From assembly GCA_016704275.1 (NCBI GenBank), contig JADJAK010000001.1, positions 726,321-790,320 on the forward strand: a stretch of 64,000 bases of DNA. Direction: 5' to 3'. The translations under genes were made by a program, and so were the position numbers. This document shows, piece after piece, positions 27,988 to 37,096 of the stretch (position 1 is the first letter of the stretch; each line of letters starts with the position of its first letter). Source of the DNA: Gemmatimonadota bacterium. Its GTDB lineage: Bacteria; Gemmatimonadota; Gemmatimonadetes; Gemmatimonadales; GWC2-71-9. Below the pieces are notes generated by a model. It did no database searches. It was given only the letters and a program-made list of their open reading frames with translations, and was not told the DNA's origin.

Positions 27988-28074
27988 ATGCCCGATCTCG
28001 TGATGTGCCTGGTTGCCGCGATGCTGGTCGCCCTGGGTCTGGGCGCCATCACCCTTGCCCGGCGGCTCGGATGA
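27988..28074 (+). CDS. Small single-membrane-helix peptide upstream of kdpF
   Basis: 28 residues (MPDLVMCLVAAMLVALGLGA and then ITLARRLG): a hydrophobic helix with a short basic end. Its ATGA overlap with kdpF and its position as first gene of the operon are the evidence that it is translated. It may be a second KdpF-like stabilising subunit or a translation-coupling leader peptide. It does not have the LLKPEWF ending typical of KdpF. Confidence 0.5.
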   Translation: MPDLVMCLVAAMLVALGLGAITLARRLG

Positions 28075-28163
28075 GCGCCGCCCTCGTCGTCGGGGCCGTC
28101 GCCGCCGCCGCCCTGGCGGTGTACCTCGTCGCGGCCCTCCTCAAGCCGGAGTGGTTCCAATGA
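28071..28163 (+). CDS. kdpF: KdpF, small subunit of the K+-transporting ATPase
   Basis: 30 residues: one transmembrane helix followed by YLVAALLKPEWFQ, the usual KdpF ending. KdpF stabilises the KdpFABC complex in the inner membrane. It overlaps the small peptide upstream and kdpA downstream, each by ATGA. Confidence 0.88.
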   Translation: MSAALVVGAVAAAALAVYLVAALLKPEWFQ

Positions 28164-29899
28164 CCCCCAACGGTTGGTTGCAGGTCGGCATCTTTGCCGT
28201 CCTGGTGATTGGCGGTGGCGCCCTGCTTGGCAGGCACCTCGCCCGGGTGCTCGATGGGTCGCGCACCATCTTCTCCCGTCTGCTCGATCCGGTAGAGCGC
28301 GCCCTCCTGCGTCTCGCGGGCACCGGCCGCGACGACGAGATGACCTGGCGCCGCTACGCGACCGCCCTCGTCCTCTTTTCGGCGGCGGGCTTTGCCGTCG
28401 TGTACCTGCTGCAGCGCCTCCAGGGCGCGCTTCCACTGAACCCCGCTGGTCTCGGGGCGGTCGACCCGGATCTCGCCTTCAACACGGCGTGGTCGTTCGT
28501 CAGCAACACCAACTGGCAGGCGTACGGCGGCGAGGTCACCCTCTCCCACCTCACGCAGATGCTTGGCCTCACGGCACAGAACTTCGTCTCGGCGGCGTCG
28601 GGGATCGCGGTGCTCGCCGCGTTGACGCGAGGATTCGTTCGGCGGGAGACCGCCACGATCGGCAACTTCTGGGTCGACCTGACCCGCGTCACGCTGCACC
28701 TCTTGCTGCCGCTCGCCACGGTGGTCGCCCTGCTGCTCGCCTCGCAGGGTGTCGTCCAGACGCTGGACGCTCGGCTCACGGTCACGCCCCTCGACCAGGC
28801 CACCGCGACCACCCAGGTGATTCCCGTCGGGCCTGCCGCCTCGCAAGTCGCGATCAAGCAGCTCGGCACGAACGGCGGCGGCTTCTTCAACGTCAACTCG
28901 GCCCATCCGCTCGAGAATCCGACACCGTTCAGCAACCTGGTCCAGCTCGTCTCGATCCTGCTGATTCCGGCCGCCTGCGTCTTCGCCTTCGGCACCCTTC
29001 TGCGCGACAAGCGGCAGGGGTGGGCCTTGCTGGCCGCGATGTCGATCATCTTCGCGGGCGCCTTGGCGGTGACCTGGCCGGCGGAACAGGCCGGGACACC
29101 GGCGCTCGCGTCGGCCGGTGCGGCGCTCGGGGGCTCCGAGCTCACGCCGGGTGGCAACATGGAAGGGAAGGAGGTCCGCTTCGGGATCACCAACTCGGCA
29201 CTCTGGGCGGTGACCACCACCGCGGCGTCCAACGGCTCGGTGAACGCGATGCACGATTCGTTCACGCCGCTGGGCGGGATGGCGCCGATGGTCCTGATGC
29301 AGCTTGGCGAGGTGGTCTTCGGCGGCGTGGGCTCGGGCCTCTACGGCATGCTCCTCTTCGCGCTGGTGGCGGTGTTCGTCTCGGGCCTGATGGTCGGTCG
29401 GACGCCGGAGTATCTCGGCAAGAAGATCGAGGCCTTCGAGATGAAGATGGCGATGGTCGGCATCCTCGTCCCCTGCCTGATGGTGCTGGTGGGGACGGCG
29501 CTCGCCGTCGCGACGGCGCTCGGACGCGCTGGTGTGTTCAACCCCGGCGCGCACGGCTTCAGTGAGGTGCTCTACGCGCTCTCGTCGGCGGCGAACAACA
29601 ACGGTTCTGCCTTCGGCGGCCTGGGCGCGGACACGCCGTTCTACAACTCGATGCTCGGCATCGCGATGTTCGCGGGCCGCTTCTTCATCGCGATTCCCGT
29701 GCTGGCCCTCGCCGGGGCGCTCGCCGCCAAGAAGTCGGTGCCGCCCTCCTCGGGGACGTTGCCCACCCACACTCCGCTCTTCGTGGGCTTGCTGGTCGGG
29801 ACGGTGCTGCTGGTTGGGGCGCTGACCTTCGTCCCCGCCCTGGCCCTCGGGCCGATCGTTGAACAGCTGCAGATGGTTGCGGCAGGAGTGGCACCGTGA
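28160..29899 (+). CDS. kdpA: KdpA, potassium-binding channel subunit
   Basis: 579 residues with about ten transmembrane helices. It belongs to the superfamily of K+ transporters, with four selectivity-filter-like segments: SFVSNTNWQAYGGE, LGTNGGGFFNVNSAHPLENP, NSALWAVTTTAASNGSVNAM and ALSSAANNNGSAFGGLG. The start is the ATG that overlaps the kdpF stop; an in-frame extension upstream to 28013 lies inside the two small genes. KdpA selects K+ and passes it to the P-type pump KdpB. The next gene overlaps by GTGA. Confidence 0.97.
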   Translation: MTPNGWLQVGIFAVLVIGGGALLGRHLARVLDGSRTIFSRLLDPVERALLRLAGTGRDDEMTWRRYATALVLFSAAGFAVVYLLQRLQGALPLNPAGLGAVDPDLAFNTAWSFVSNTNWQAYGGEVTLSHLTQMLGLTAQNFVSAASGIAVLAALTRGFVRRETATIGNFWVDLTRVTLHLLLPLATVVALLLASQGVVQTLDARLTVTPLDQATATTQVIPVGPAASQVAIKQLGTNGGGFFNVNSAHPLENPTPFSNLVQLVSILLIPAACVFAFGTLLRDKRQGWALLAAMSIIFAGALAVTWPAEQAGTPALASAGAALGGSELTPGGNMEGKEVRFGITNSALWAVTTTAASNGSVNAMHDSFTPLGGMAPMVLMQLGEVVFGGVGSGLYGMLLFALVAVFVSGLMVGRTPEYLGKKIEAFEMKMAMVGILVPCLMVLVGTALAVATALGRAGVFNPGAHGFSEVLYALSSAANNNGSAFGGLGADTPFYNSMLGIAMFAGRFFIAIPVLALAGALAAKKSVPPSSGTLPTHTPLFVGLLVGTVLLVGALTFVPALALGPIVEQLQMVAAGVAP

Positions 29900-31959
29900 G
29901 TCACCACGAGACGCAGTCATCGCTCTTCGATCCGGCGCTGGTGCGCACGGCGCTGCTCGACGCGGTGCGCAAGCTGCACCCGCGCCACCAGGCCAGAAAT
30001 CCGGTGATGTTCACCGTCTGGGTCGGGTCACTCTTCGTCACCGGCCTCGCGGTGCTGGCGTTGGCAGGGAGCGCAGATGCGCCGGCTGGCTTCATCATCA
30101 CGATCGCCGCCTGGCTCTGGTTCACGCTGCTCTTCGCCAACTTCGCCGAGGCGATGGCCGAGGGGCGGGGTCGTGCGCAGGCGGCGTCGCTGCGGCGCAC
30201 CCGCTCCGAGACGCTGGCGCGGGTGCTGCCCGACCCCACCGATCGCTTCACGCTGGTGGCCAAGTCCGCCGGTGAGCTGCGCCGAGGTGACGTGGTGATC
30301 GTGGCCGCCGGCGAGTTGATCCCCGGCGATGGCGAAGTCATCGAAGGGGTGGCCTCCGTCGACGAGAGCGCCGTCACCGGCGAGAGCGCCCCGGTCATCC
30401 GCGAATCGGGCGGCGATCGCAGCGCGGTCACCAGCGGCACCACAGTGCTCTCCGACTGGCTCATCATCCGCATCAGCGTCGATCCCGGCGAGTCGTTCCT
30501 CGACCGGATGATCGGGCTCATCGAAGCGGCCAAGCGGCAGAAGACGCCGAACGAAATTGCGCTCGACATTCTCCTCGCGGCGTTGACGCTCGTTTTCCTG
30601 GTGGTGACGGTGACCCTGCGCCCCTACTCGGCGTTCGCGGTCGCCGGGGCCGGGGCCGGATCGGTGGTCTCGCTCACGGTGCTGGTTGCCCTGCTCGTCT
30701 GCCTCATTCCGACCACGATCGGCGGGCTCCTCTCGGCCATCGGCATCGCCGGCATGGACCGGATGCTCCGCAAGAACGTGGTGGCGCGCTCAGGCCGCGC
30801 CGTCGAGGCGGCGGGCGATGTCGACGTGCTGCTGCTCGACAAGACGGGGACGATCACGCTGGGGAATCGCCAGGCGACGGCGTTCCTTCCGGCCCCCGGC
30901 GTGACGGAACAGGAACTCGCGCTGGCGGCCGCCCTCGCCTCCGGCAGTGACGAAACCCCCGAAGGACGCAGCATCGTCGCGCTGGCCGGCGAGCGGTACG
31001 CCGTGCCTCCGGTGTCTGACGGCGCCGTGGCGGTGCCGTTTTCCGCCACCACGCGAATGAGCGGCATCGATGTCGACGGCCGGATGCTTCGGAAGGGAGC
31101 CAGTGACGCGATCAACCGGCATGTGCAACGAGGGGGCGGGGCGATGCCCGCTGCCGTCCTCGCGACGATCGAGGAGATCGGTCGCGCCGGCGGCACACCG
31201 CTCGTGGTGTCCGAAGGCGCCCGCATCCTCGGTGTGGTCCGGCTGAAGGACATCGTGAAGGGCGGCATGCGGGAGCGCTTCGACGAGCTGCGTCGCATGG
31301 GGATCCGGACCGTGATGATCACCGGCGACAATCCGCTGACCGCGGCCGCCATCGCCGCCGAGGCTGGGGTCGACGACTTCCTGGCCGAAGCGACGCCGGA
31401 GGCGAAGCTCGCGCTGATCCGTGAGTACCAACAGGGCGGGCGCCTGGTCGCGATGACCGGCGATGGCACCAACGATGCGCCCGCGCTGGCCCAGGCCGAC
31501 GTCGCCCTCGCGATGCAATCGGGCACGCAGGCGGCGCGCGAGGCCGGCAACCTGATCGACCTCGACAGCAACCCGACCAAGCTCATCGAAGTGGTCGAGA
31601 CGGGGAAGCAGATGCTGATGACGCGCGGCGCGTTGACCACCTTCTCGCTGGCGAACGATGTGGCGAAGTACTTCGCCATCATTCCGGCCGCGTTTGCCAC
31701 GACGTATCCGGTGCTGAACACCCTGAACGTGATGCATCTCGGTTCACCCACGAGCGCGGTGCTCTCCGCGGTGATCTTCAACGCGCTCATCATCGTGGCA
31801 CTCATTCCGCTCGCGCTGCGCGGTGTGGCGTATCGAGCACTCGGCGCGGCGGCGTTGCTCCGGCGCAACCTCCTGGTGTACGGGCTCGGTGGCATCGTGG
31901 CACCGTTCGTCGGGATCAAGCTGATCGACATGGCGCTGACCGCGCTGGGGGTCTCATGA
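29896..31959 (+). CDS. kdpB: KdpB, P-type ATPase subunit of the K+ pump
   Basis: 687 residues. The phosphorylated aspartate is D315 in LLLDKTGTITLGNRQ. The actuator-domain motif is VTGESAP, the nucleotide-domain segment is MLRKGASDAI, and the hinge motif is MTGDGTNDAPALAQADV. The GTG start overlaps kdpA. KdpB hydrolyses ATP and drives uptake of K+ selected by KdpA under K+ limitation or osmotic stress. The sequence has normal length and complete motifs. Confidence 0.98.
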   Translation: MSHHETQSSLFDPALVRTALLDAVRKLHPRHQARNPVMFTVWVGSLFVTGLAVLALAGSADAPAGFIITIAAWLWFTLLFANFAEAMAEGRGRAQAASLRRTRSETLARVLPDPTDRFTLVAKSAGELRRGDVVIVAAGELIPGDGEVIEGVASVDESAVTGESAPVIRESGGDRSAVTSGTTVLSDWLIIRISVDPGESFLDRMIGLIEAAKRQKTPNEIALDILLAALTLVFLVVTVTLRPYSAFAVAGAGAGSVVSLTVLVALLVCLIPTTIGGLLSAIGIAGMDRMLRKNVVARSGRAVEAAGDVDVLLLDKTGTITLGNRQATAFLPAPGVTEQELALAAALASGSDETPEGRSIVALAGERYAVPPVSDGAVAVPFSATTRMSGIDVDGRMLRKGASDAINRHVQRGGGAMPAAVLATIEEIGRAGGTPLVVSEGARILGVVRLKDIVKGGMRERFDELRRMGIRTVMITGDNPLTAAAIAAEAGVDDFLAEATPEAKLALIREYQQGGRLVAMTGDGTNDAPALAQADVALAMQSGTQAAREAGNLIDLDSNPTKLIEVVETGKQMLMTRGALTTFSLANDVAKYFAIIPAAFATTYPVLNTLNVMHLGSPTSAVLSAVIFNALIIVALIPLALRGVAYRALGAAALLRRNLLVYGLGGIVAPFVGIKLIDMALTALGVS

Positions 31960-32549
31960 CCGACCACACCGTGCGGCACGAGCTGCGTCCGGCGCTCGTG
32001 CTGCTTGCTGCCTTCACCGTGCTGACCGGGGTGCTCTATCCGTTGGCCGTGACCGGCGCGGCTTCGGCCCTCTTTCCCAATGCCGCGGCGGGCTCCCCGG
32101 TGACGCGCGGCAACGTCGTCATCGGCTCGGCGCTGATCGGGCAGGACTTCCAGGGGCCGTCGTGGTTCCATGGCCGCCCCTCGGCGGCAGCCGATGGCCG
32201 CTATCAGCCGCGCCTCTCGGCCGGTTCCAACCTCGGCCCGATCCATCCGGCCCTGATCGACTCGGTGCGGGCGCGCGCCGCGGCTCTTCGTGTGGAAGGG
32301 AGTCAGACCGAAGCGCTGCCGGTTGATCTCCTGACCTCGAGCGGCAGCGGTCTCGACCCCCACATCACGCCCGCGGCGGCACGCTGGCAGGAAGCGCGCG
32401 TGGCGGCCGCACGCGGGCTCCCCGTGTCCACCGTGCAGGCCCTCGTCACCGCGCACATCAAAGGACGGCAGTTCGGCATCCTCGGCGAGCCGCGGGTCAA
32501 TGTCCTCCAACTCAATCTCGCGCTCGACTCACTCCGAGGCCCCCGATGA
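31956..32549 (+). CDS. kdpC: KdpC, periplasmic/chaperone subunit of the K+ pump
   Basis: 197 residues with one N-terminal transmembrane helix (ALVLLAAFTVLTGVLYPLAV). The conserved KdpC segments are NVVIGSALIGQDFQGPSWFH, SGSGLDPHITPAAARWQ and FGILGEPRVNVLQLNLALD. It overlaps kdpB and the following outer-membrane gene by ATGA. Confidence 0.97.
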   Translation: MTDHTVRHELRPALVLLAAFTVLTGVLYPLAVTGAASALFPNAAAGSPVTRGNVVIGSALIGQDFQGPSWFHGRPSAAADGRYQPRLSAGSNLGPIHPALIDSVRARAAALRVEGSQTEALPVDLLTSSGSGLDPHITPAAARWQEARVAAARGLPVSTVQALVTAHIKGRQFGILGEPRVNVLQLNLALDSLRGPR

Positions 32550-33634
32550 TCCGCCCCGTCTTCATGCTCGCGACCATTGCGCTGGTCGCACCGGTCGCCG
32601 CGCAGACGCCGGTGCCCACGGTTCGCCTCGGCGCCTTCGCCGACGCCTACTACGCCTGGGATGTCGGCCGCCCCTCGTCGCACGACCGCGCCTTTGCGAC
32701 CCAGGCGGTGCGGCACGACGAGTTCAACATCAACCTGGCCCACATCGAGGCGACGGTCTCCGGGGATCGGGTCCGCGGGCGCTTTGCCCTCCAGGCCGGC
32801 ACGTCCGTGCAGGCCAACTACGCTGGCGAACCTGCCATCGGCTCCAACAGCGGTCCCTCACTCTCGCGGAGCATTCAGGAGGCCGTTGTCGGGGTGCGCG
32901 TGCGCCCCGGCCTCTGGGTCGACGGCGGTGTCTTCTTCTCGCACATCGGGCAGGAGAGCTGGATCTCGCGCGACAACCCGACCTACACCCGCTCCTTCAC
33001 CGCCGAGTACACGCCGTACTACAGCAGCGGGGTGAAGGTGACCTGGGCCGCGAGCCCGAAGGTCACTGCGCAGGTGCACCTGCTCAACGGGTGGCAGAAC
33101 ATCTCCGAGAACAACGAGCGCAAGGCCGTCGGTGCACGCGTCGATTGGAATCCGCGCGCGGGCATCGCGCTGGGGTGGGCCGGCTTTCGGGGTGACGAAC
33201 AGCCAGAGGCCGGTGTCCGGCGCACGCGCAATTTTCACCAGCTCTTTGCCCGGCTCGAGCCCGCGACCGACCTGACGGTGTGGTTGACCGCCGACCGCGG
33301 ATGGGAGCGCCCTGAGAGCGGCTCGACGGCGACGTGGGGGAGTCTCACCGCGATTGCCGAACGCCGACTGTCGCCGACCCTCGCCCTGGCCGCGCGCGTC
33401 GAGCGGTACGTGGATCGCGAGGGTGTGCTCATTCCGGTCCCCGATCCTGCCGGTTTCGACGTGACCTCGGCGTCGGTTGGCCTCAACCTCCGGTTGCCCG
33501 AGGGAATCCAGTGGCGCACGGAAGCGCGCGGCTACTGGAGCGACGGCGCGGTCTGGCCGGACCGGATGAGCAGCCGGCGCCACACCACCGCACTGGTGTC
33601 GTCCATCTCGCTCACCTTCGCGGCGGCGCCGTGA
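32546..33634 (+). CDS. Putative outer-membrane beta-barrel protein within the kdp operon
   Basis: 362 residues with a signal peptide (cut near PVAAQT) and alternating beta-strand pattern throughout, ending in SSISLTFAAAP. Segments such as RLGAFADAYYAWDVGRPSSH and NPTYTRSFTAEYTPYYSSGV resemble BBP2-type outer-membrane porins (from memory). It overlaps kdpC by ATGA and is followed within 20 bases by kdpD, so it is part of the kdp operon. A role in letting K+ cross the outer membrane is an attractive inference but is unproven. Confidence 0.75.
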   Translation: MIRPVFMLATIALVAPVAAQTPVPTVRLGAFADAYYAWDVGRPSSHDRAFATQAVRHDEFNINLAHIEATVSGDRVRGRFALQAGTSVQANYAGEPAIGSNSGPSLSRSIQEAVVGVRVRPGLWVDGGVFFSHIGQESWISRDNPTYTRSFTAEYTPYYSSGVKVTWAASPKVTAQVHLLNGWQNISENNERKAVGARVDWNPRAGIALGWAGFRGDEQPEAGVRRTRNFHQLFARLEPATDLTVWLTADRGWERPESGSTATWGSLTAIAERRLSPTLALAARVERYVDREGVLIPVPDPAGFDVTSASVGLNLRLPEGIQWRTEARGYWSDGAVWPDRMSSRRHTTALVSSISLTFAAAP

Positions 33635-33642
33635 CGCGGGGT

Positions 33643-33648
33643 TAGCTT
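33643..33648 (+). promoter_or_regulatory. -10-like TAGCTT before kdpD
   Basis: TAGCTT ends 6 bases before ATG 33655. If functional, kdpDE could be made from its own leaderless transcript in addition to operon read-through. It also favours ATG 33655 over GTG 33649 as the start. Confidence 0.4.
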
Positions 33649-33654
33649 GTGGGA

Positions 33655-36348
33655 ATGAGCGAACCAGCCCGCCCCGATCCGGATGCGTTGCTCGCCCGCG
33701 TGCAGCAGGACGCGGTGCGGGCAGGGCGGGGCCGACTCAAGATCTTCCTCGGCGCCTCCCCCGGCGTCGGGAAGACCTTCGCGATGCTGGAAGCGGCGCA
33801 GGCCGCGCACGCGGCCGGCATCGACGTGATCGTCGGCGTCGTCGAAACGCATGGCCGCCGCGAGACGGCGGAACGTCTCGAGGGGCTGCCGATGCTGTCC
33901 CGTCATCCGGTGGCACATCGTGGCGTCGTGCTCGAGGAGTTCGATCTCGACGCTGCGATCGCCCGCCGCCCGGCGGTGCTGCTCCTCGACGAACTTGCCC
34001 ACACGAACGCCCCCGGTTCGCGACATGCCAAGCGGTGGCAGGACGTGCGCGAACTCCTCGCCGTCGGCATCGACGTCCACACCACGCTCAACATTCAGCA
34101 CATCGAGAGCCTCAACGACATCGTCGCCCAGATCACCGGGGTGACGGTCCGCGAGACGGTGCCGGACTCGCTGCTCGACGACGCCGCCGAGCTGGAGCTC
34201 GTCGACGTCTCCCCGGATGTGTTGCAGGCACGCCTGCGTGAGGGGAAGGTCTATCTCCCCACGCAGGCGGAGCGAGCGCTCGACCGCTTCTTCTCGCGCG
34301 GCAACCTGATCGCCCTGCGCGAACTCGCCTTGCGACAGACGGCCGATCGGATGGACGCCGAGATGCGGGATTGGCGGAGCGGCGCCGGCATCCAGGGGCC
34401 GTGGGCCGCCGGCGAGCGCGTGCTCGTGGCGGTCGCGCCGACCGGCGAGGCACCGCGGCTGGTGCGCGCGGGGTGGCGGCTGGCGGCGGCGCTGCGGGCC
34501 GAATGCGTGGTGCTTCACGTGGAGACGGCCGACGTGCGGCACAGCGCGCCGGCGCTCCGCGAATCCGTGCAGGAAGCGATGCGGCTCGCCCAGGAGCTGG
34601 GTGCGCGCGTCGTGACGGTGGCCGCCGACGATGTCGGCACCGAATTGCTGGCGTGGGCGCGCCGCGAGAACGTGACGCGGATCGTGGTGGGACGCTCGCG
34701 GCGCAGCAGCTGGCTGCAGCGGTTGCGACGCTCGCCTGTCGACCGGCTGCTGAGTGGGCACGACGGGCTCGACGTCCATGTGCTGGCCCCGCGCGGTGCC
34801 GAGTCGGTGCCTGGTCGCGGCGTCGCCGAGCCGACCGGCGAGCGGGCGGCGTGGCAGGATCATCTGCGGGCCGTCAGCTGGGTTGGTGGAGCGGCGATCC
34901 TGGGCCTCGTGGTCCGTGGCCTGCTGTCGACCACCGACATCGCGATGCTCTTCCTGTTGGCGATTGCCTTGGCCGGCGTGAAGGCGCCTCGTGCGGCAGC
35001 CGTCGTGGCGGCCGTGGTCGGCATCGGGCTCTTTGACCTGCTCTTCGTCCCGCCCTACGGCACCTTCGCGGTGACCGATGCGAGGTACCTGCTCACCTTC
35101 GTGGTCATGCTGGGCATTGCGCTGGCGATGACCCAGGTGACAGGCGGCATTCGTGAACGGGCCGACGCGGCGCGCGCCCGGGAGCGACGGACCGCCGCGC
35201 TGCTCGAACTGGCCCAGGAACTTGCGCTGGCAGGGACGGAACAGGTCGTGGGCGCGGCGGTGCAGCGCCGGCTGGCGGACTCGATCGGGGCGGAGGCCAC
35301 CGTGCTGATCGGCGACCGCGACGGTGCATTGCAGGCCTTGGTGGCGAGCGGCATTCCACTCGATGACCGGGAACTGGCCGTCGCGCGCTGGGCCGTGAAT
35401 CGTCGCGAGCCCGCCGGCCTTGGCACGGCGACACTCCCGACCGCCGCCGCGCGGTGGGTGCCGCTGGTGGTCGGCGACCAGACCATCGGGGCAATGGGGA
35501 TCCGCATGCTGGATGGCGACCCGCTCCGGGCCCCGGAGCGGAGGATCTTTCTCGAAGCGGTCGCCGGACAGGTCGCGGTGGCGCTGGAGCGATTGCGCCT
35601 GGCGGATCGCACCCAGCGTGACCGGGTGGAGATCGAGGCCGAGCGACTGCGCACCGCGCTGCTCTCGTCGCTCTCGCATGACCTGCGCACGCCGCTGGCC
35701 GCCGTCGAAGGGGCCGCCACCACCCTGTTGCGGGAGTCGATGGTCACCGATCAGGTGATGCGGCACGACCTCCTCGAGACCGTGCGCGACGAGGCACGCC
35801 GGATGGGGCGCCTCGTCACCAACCTGCTCGAGATGGTACGGGTCGAGTCCGGGTCGTTGCAGGTGCAACACGAATGGCAATCGGTGGAGGAAATCGTCGG
35901 CGTCGCCCTGATGCGGTGCGAGCCGCTGCTCGGCACGCTCGCCGTCACGACGAGCGTACCGGACGACCTCCCGCTGTTGCGTGTCGATGGGCTGCTGCTC
36001 GAACAGGTCTTCGTGAACCTGCTGGAGAATGCGGCCCGGTACGCGGCGCCGGGCGGCGAGGTGCGCATCACCGCGCGGACGGTCGGTCGCGATATCGAGA
36101 TCGTCGTGGAAGATCGGGGGCCGGGGGTGCCGGCAGGCGAGGAGGAGGCGATCTTCGAGAAGTTCGCCCGGGGTGGCAACGCGGCCGGCGGGGGCGTCGG
36201 GCTCGGGCTCGCCATCTGCCGAGGCATCGTGATGGCGCACGGCGGGCGCATTCACGCCGAGCGCCGCGAGGGCGGGGGATTGCGCATGGTGATCACTCTG
36301 CCACTGCCGGATGAGCAACCCACCATGCCGCCGGAAGCGCTCGAATGA
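33655..36348 (+). CDS. kdpD: KdpD, K+/turgor sensor histidine kinase
   Basis: 897 residues. The N-terminal KdpD domain has a Walker-type motif (GASPGVGKTFAML) and DELAHTNAPGSRH. A universal-stress-protein domain follows (about 245-390), then four transmembrane helices (about 405-500), a GAF-like domain, and the kinase core. The phospho-accepting His is H675 in SLSHDLRTPLAAVEG. The ATP-binding domain shows LLENAARYA, VEDRGPGVP and GVGLGLAICRG. It phosphorylates KdpE, which activates the kdp genes. The stop overlaps kdpE by ATGA. Confidence 0.97.
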   Translation: MSEPARPDPDALLARVQQDAVRAGRGRLKIFLGASPGVGKTFAMLEAAQAAHAAGIDVIVGVVETHGRRETAERLEGLPMLSRHPVAHRGVVLEEFDLDAAIARRPAVLLLDELAHTNAPGSRHAKRWQDVRELLAVGIDVHTTLNIQHIESLNDIVAQITGVTVRETVPDSLLDDAAELELVDVSPDVLQARLREGKVYLPTQAERALDRFFSRGNLIALRELALRQTADRMDAEMRDWRSGAGIQGPWAAGERVLVAVAPTGEAPRLVRAGWRLAAALRAECVVLHVETADVRHSAPALRESVQEAMRLAQELGARVVTVAADDVGTELLAWARRENVTRIVVGRSRRSSWLQRLRRSPVDRLLSGHDGLDVHVLAPRGAESVPGRGVAEPTGERAAWQDHLRAVSWVGGAAILGLVVRGLLSTTDIAMLFLLAIALAGVKAPRAAAVVAAVVGIGLFDLLFVPPYGTFAVTDARYLLTFVVMLGIALAMTQVTGGIRERADAARARERRTAALLELAQELALAGTEQVVGAAVQRRLADSIGAEATVLIGDRDGALQALVASGIPLDDRELAVARWAVNRREPAGLGTATLPTAAARWVPLVVGDQTIGAMGIRMLDGDPLRAPERRIFLEAVAGQVAVALERLRLADRTQRDRVEIEAERLRTALLSSLSHDLRTPLAAVEGAATTLLRESMVTDQVMRHDLLETVRDEARRMGRLVTNLLEMVRVESGSLQVQHEWQSVEEIVGVALMRCEPLLGTLAVTTSVPDDLPLLRVDGLLLEQVFVNLLENAARYAAPGGEVRITARTVGRDIEIVVEDRGPGVPAGEEEAIFEKFARGGNAAGGGVGLGLAICRGIVMAHGGRIHAERREGGGLRMVITLPLPDEQPTMPPEALE

Positions 36349-37034
36349 ACGCGCCGATCACCATCGTGCTGATCGAGGACGAATCGCCGATGCGCCGCTT
36401 CTTGCGCGCCGCCTTCGGCACGCAAGCGATGACGCTCATCGAGGCGCCCACCGCGCGCGAGGGGCTGGCCCAGGTCGCCGGCCGTCGCCCCGACCTGGTG
36501 CTGCTCGACCTCGGATTGCCGGACATGGATGGGCTCGATGTGGTGCGCCGCATTCGCGAGTGGAGCACCGTGCCGATCATCGTGCTCTCGGCGCGTGGTC
36601 GAGAAGACGACAAGGTGGCGGCACTCGATGCCGGCGCGGATGACTACCTCACCAAGCCCTTCGGCGTCGACGAGCTGCTCGCGCGCATCCGCGTGGCGCT
36701 GCGGCACGCGGTGCAGCAGGCCTCACCGGAGCCGGTGGTCACTGTCGGCCCGTTGCGGATCGACTTCGGTGCGCACACGGTCCACCGCGACGGCGCCGAA
36801 CTGCGCCTGACGCCGACCGAATACCGACTGCTGGCCGTGTTGGCCCAGCACGCCGGGAAGGTGATCACCCATCGCCAGCTGCTCCGCGAGGTGTGGGGCC
36901 TCCACACCGATGACCAGGTGCATTACCTCCGGGTCTACGCGGCGCAGCTGCGGCGCAAGCTCGAGCTCGACCCCTCCCGCCCCCGCTGGCTCGTGACGGA
37001 ACCCGGCGTCGGCTATCGCCTCCGCGCCGAGTAG
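36345..37034 (+). CDS. kdpE: KdpE, OmpR-family response regulator
   Basis: 229 residues. The receiver domain has the acidic pair in LIEDES and the phosphorylated D55 in LLDLGLPDMDG, with the conserved Lys in YLTKPFGVDELL. The C-terminal winged helix is of the OmpR type (LTPTEYRLLAVLAQHAG, LLREVWG, VGYRLRAE). It is the partner of KdpD and activates kdp transcription when K+ is limiting. Confidence 0.97.
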   Translation: MNAPITIVLIEDESPMRRFLRAAFGTQAMTLIEAPTAREGLAQVAGRRPDLVLLDLGLPDMDGLDVVRRIREWSTVPIIVLSARGREDDKVAALDAGADDYLTKPFGVDELLARIRVALRHAVQQASPEPVVTVGPLRIDFGAHTVHRDGAELRLTPTEYRLLAVLAQHAGKVITHRQLLREVWGLHTDDQVHYLRVYAAQLRRKLELDPSRPRWLVTEPGVGYRLRAE

Positions 37035-37096
37035 GGCGGGGAAACATCCACCCCGGCGGTGCCGTATCACCGGCATCACTCACCTTGGAGTCCTGC

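Noticed and set aside
33532..36318. Very long antisense open frames (also 347-1936, 18851-20809, 21547-23460, 24288-26627, 44427-47003, 57486-58793)
   Set aside because: They lie opposite genes with clear family motifs, are Arg/His/Gly-rich and have no ribosome binding site or recognisable domain. Such shadows are expected at this G+C content.
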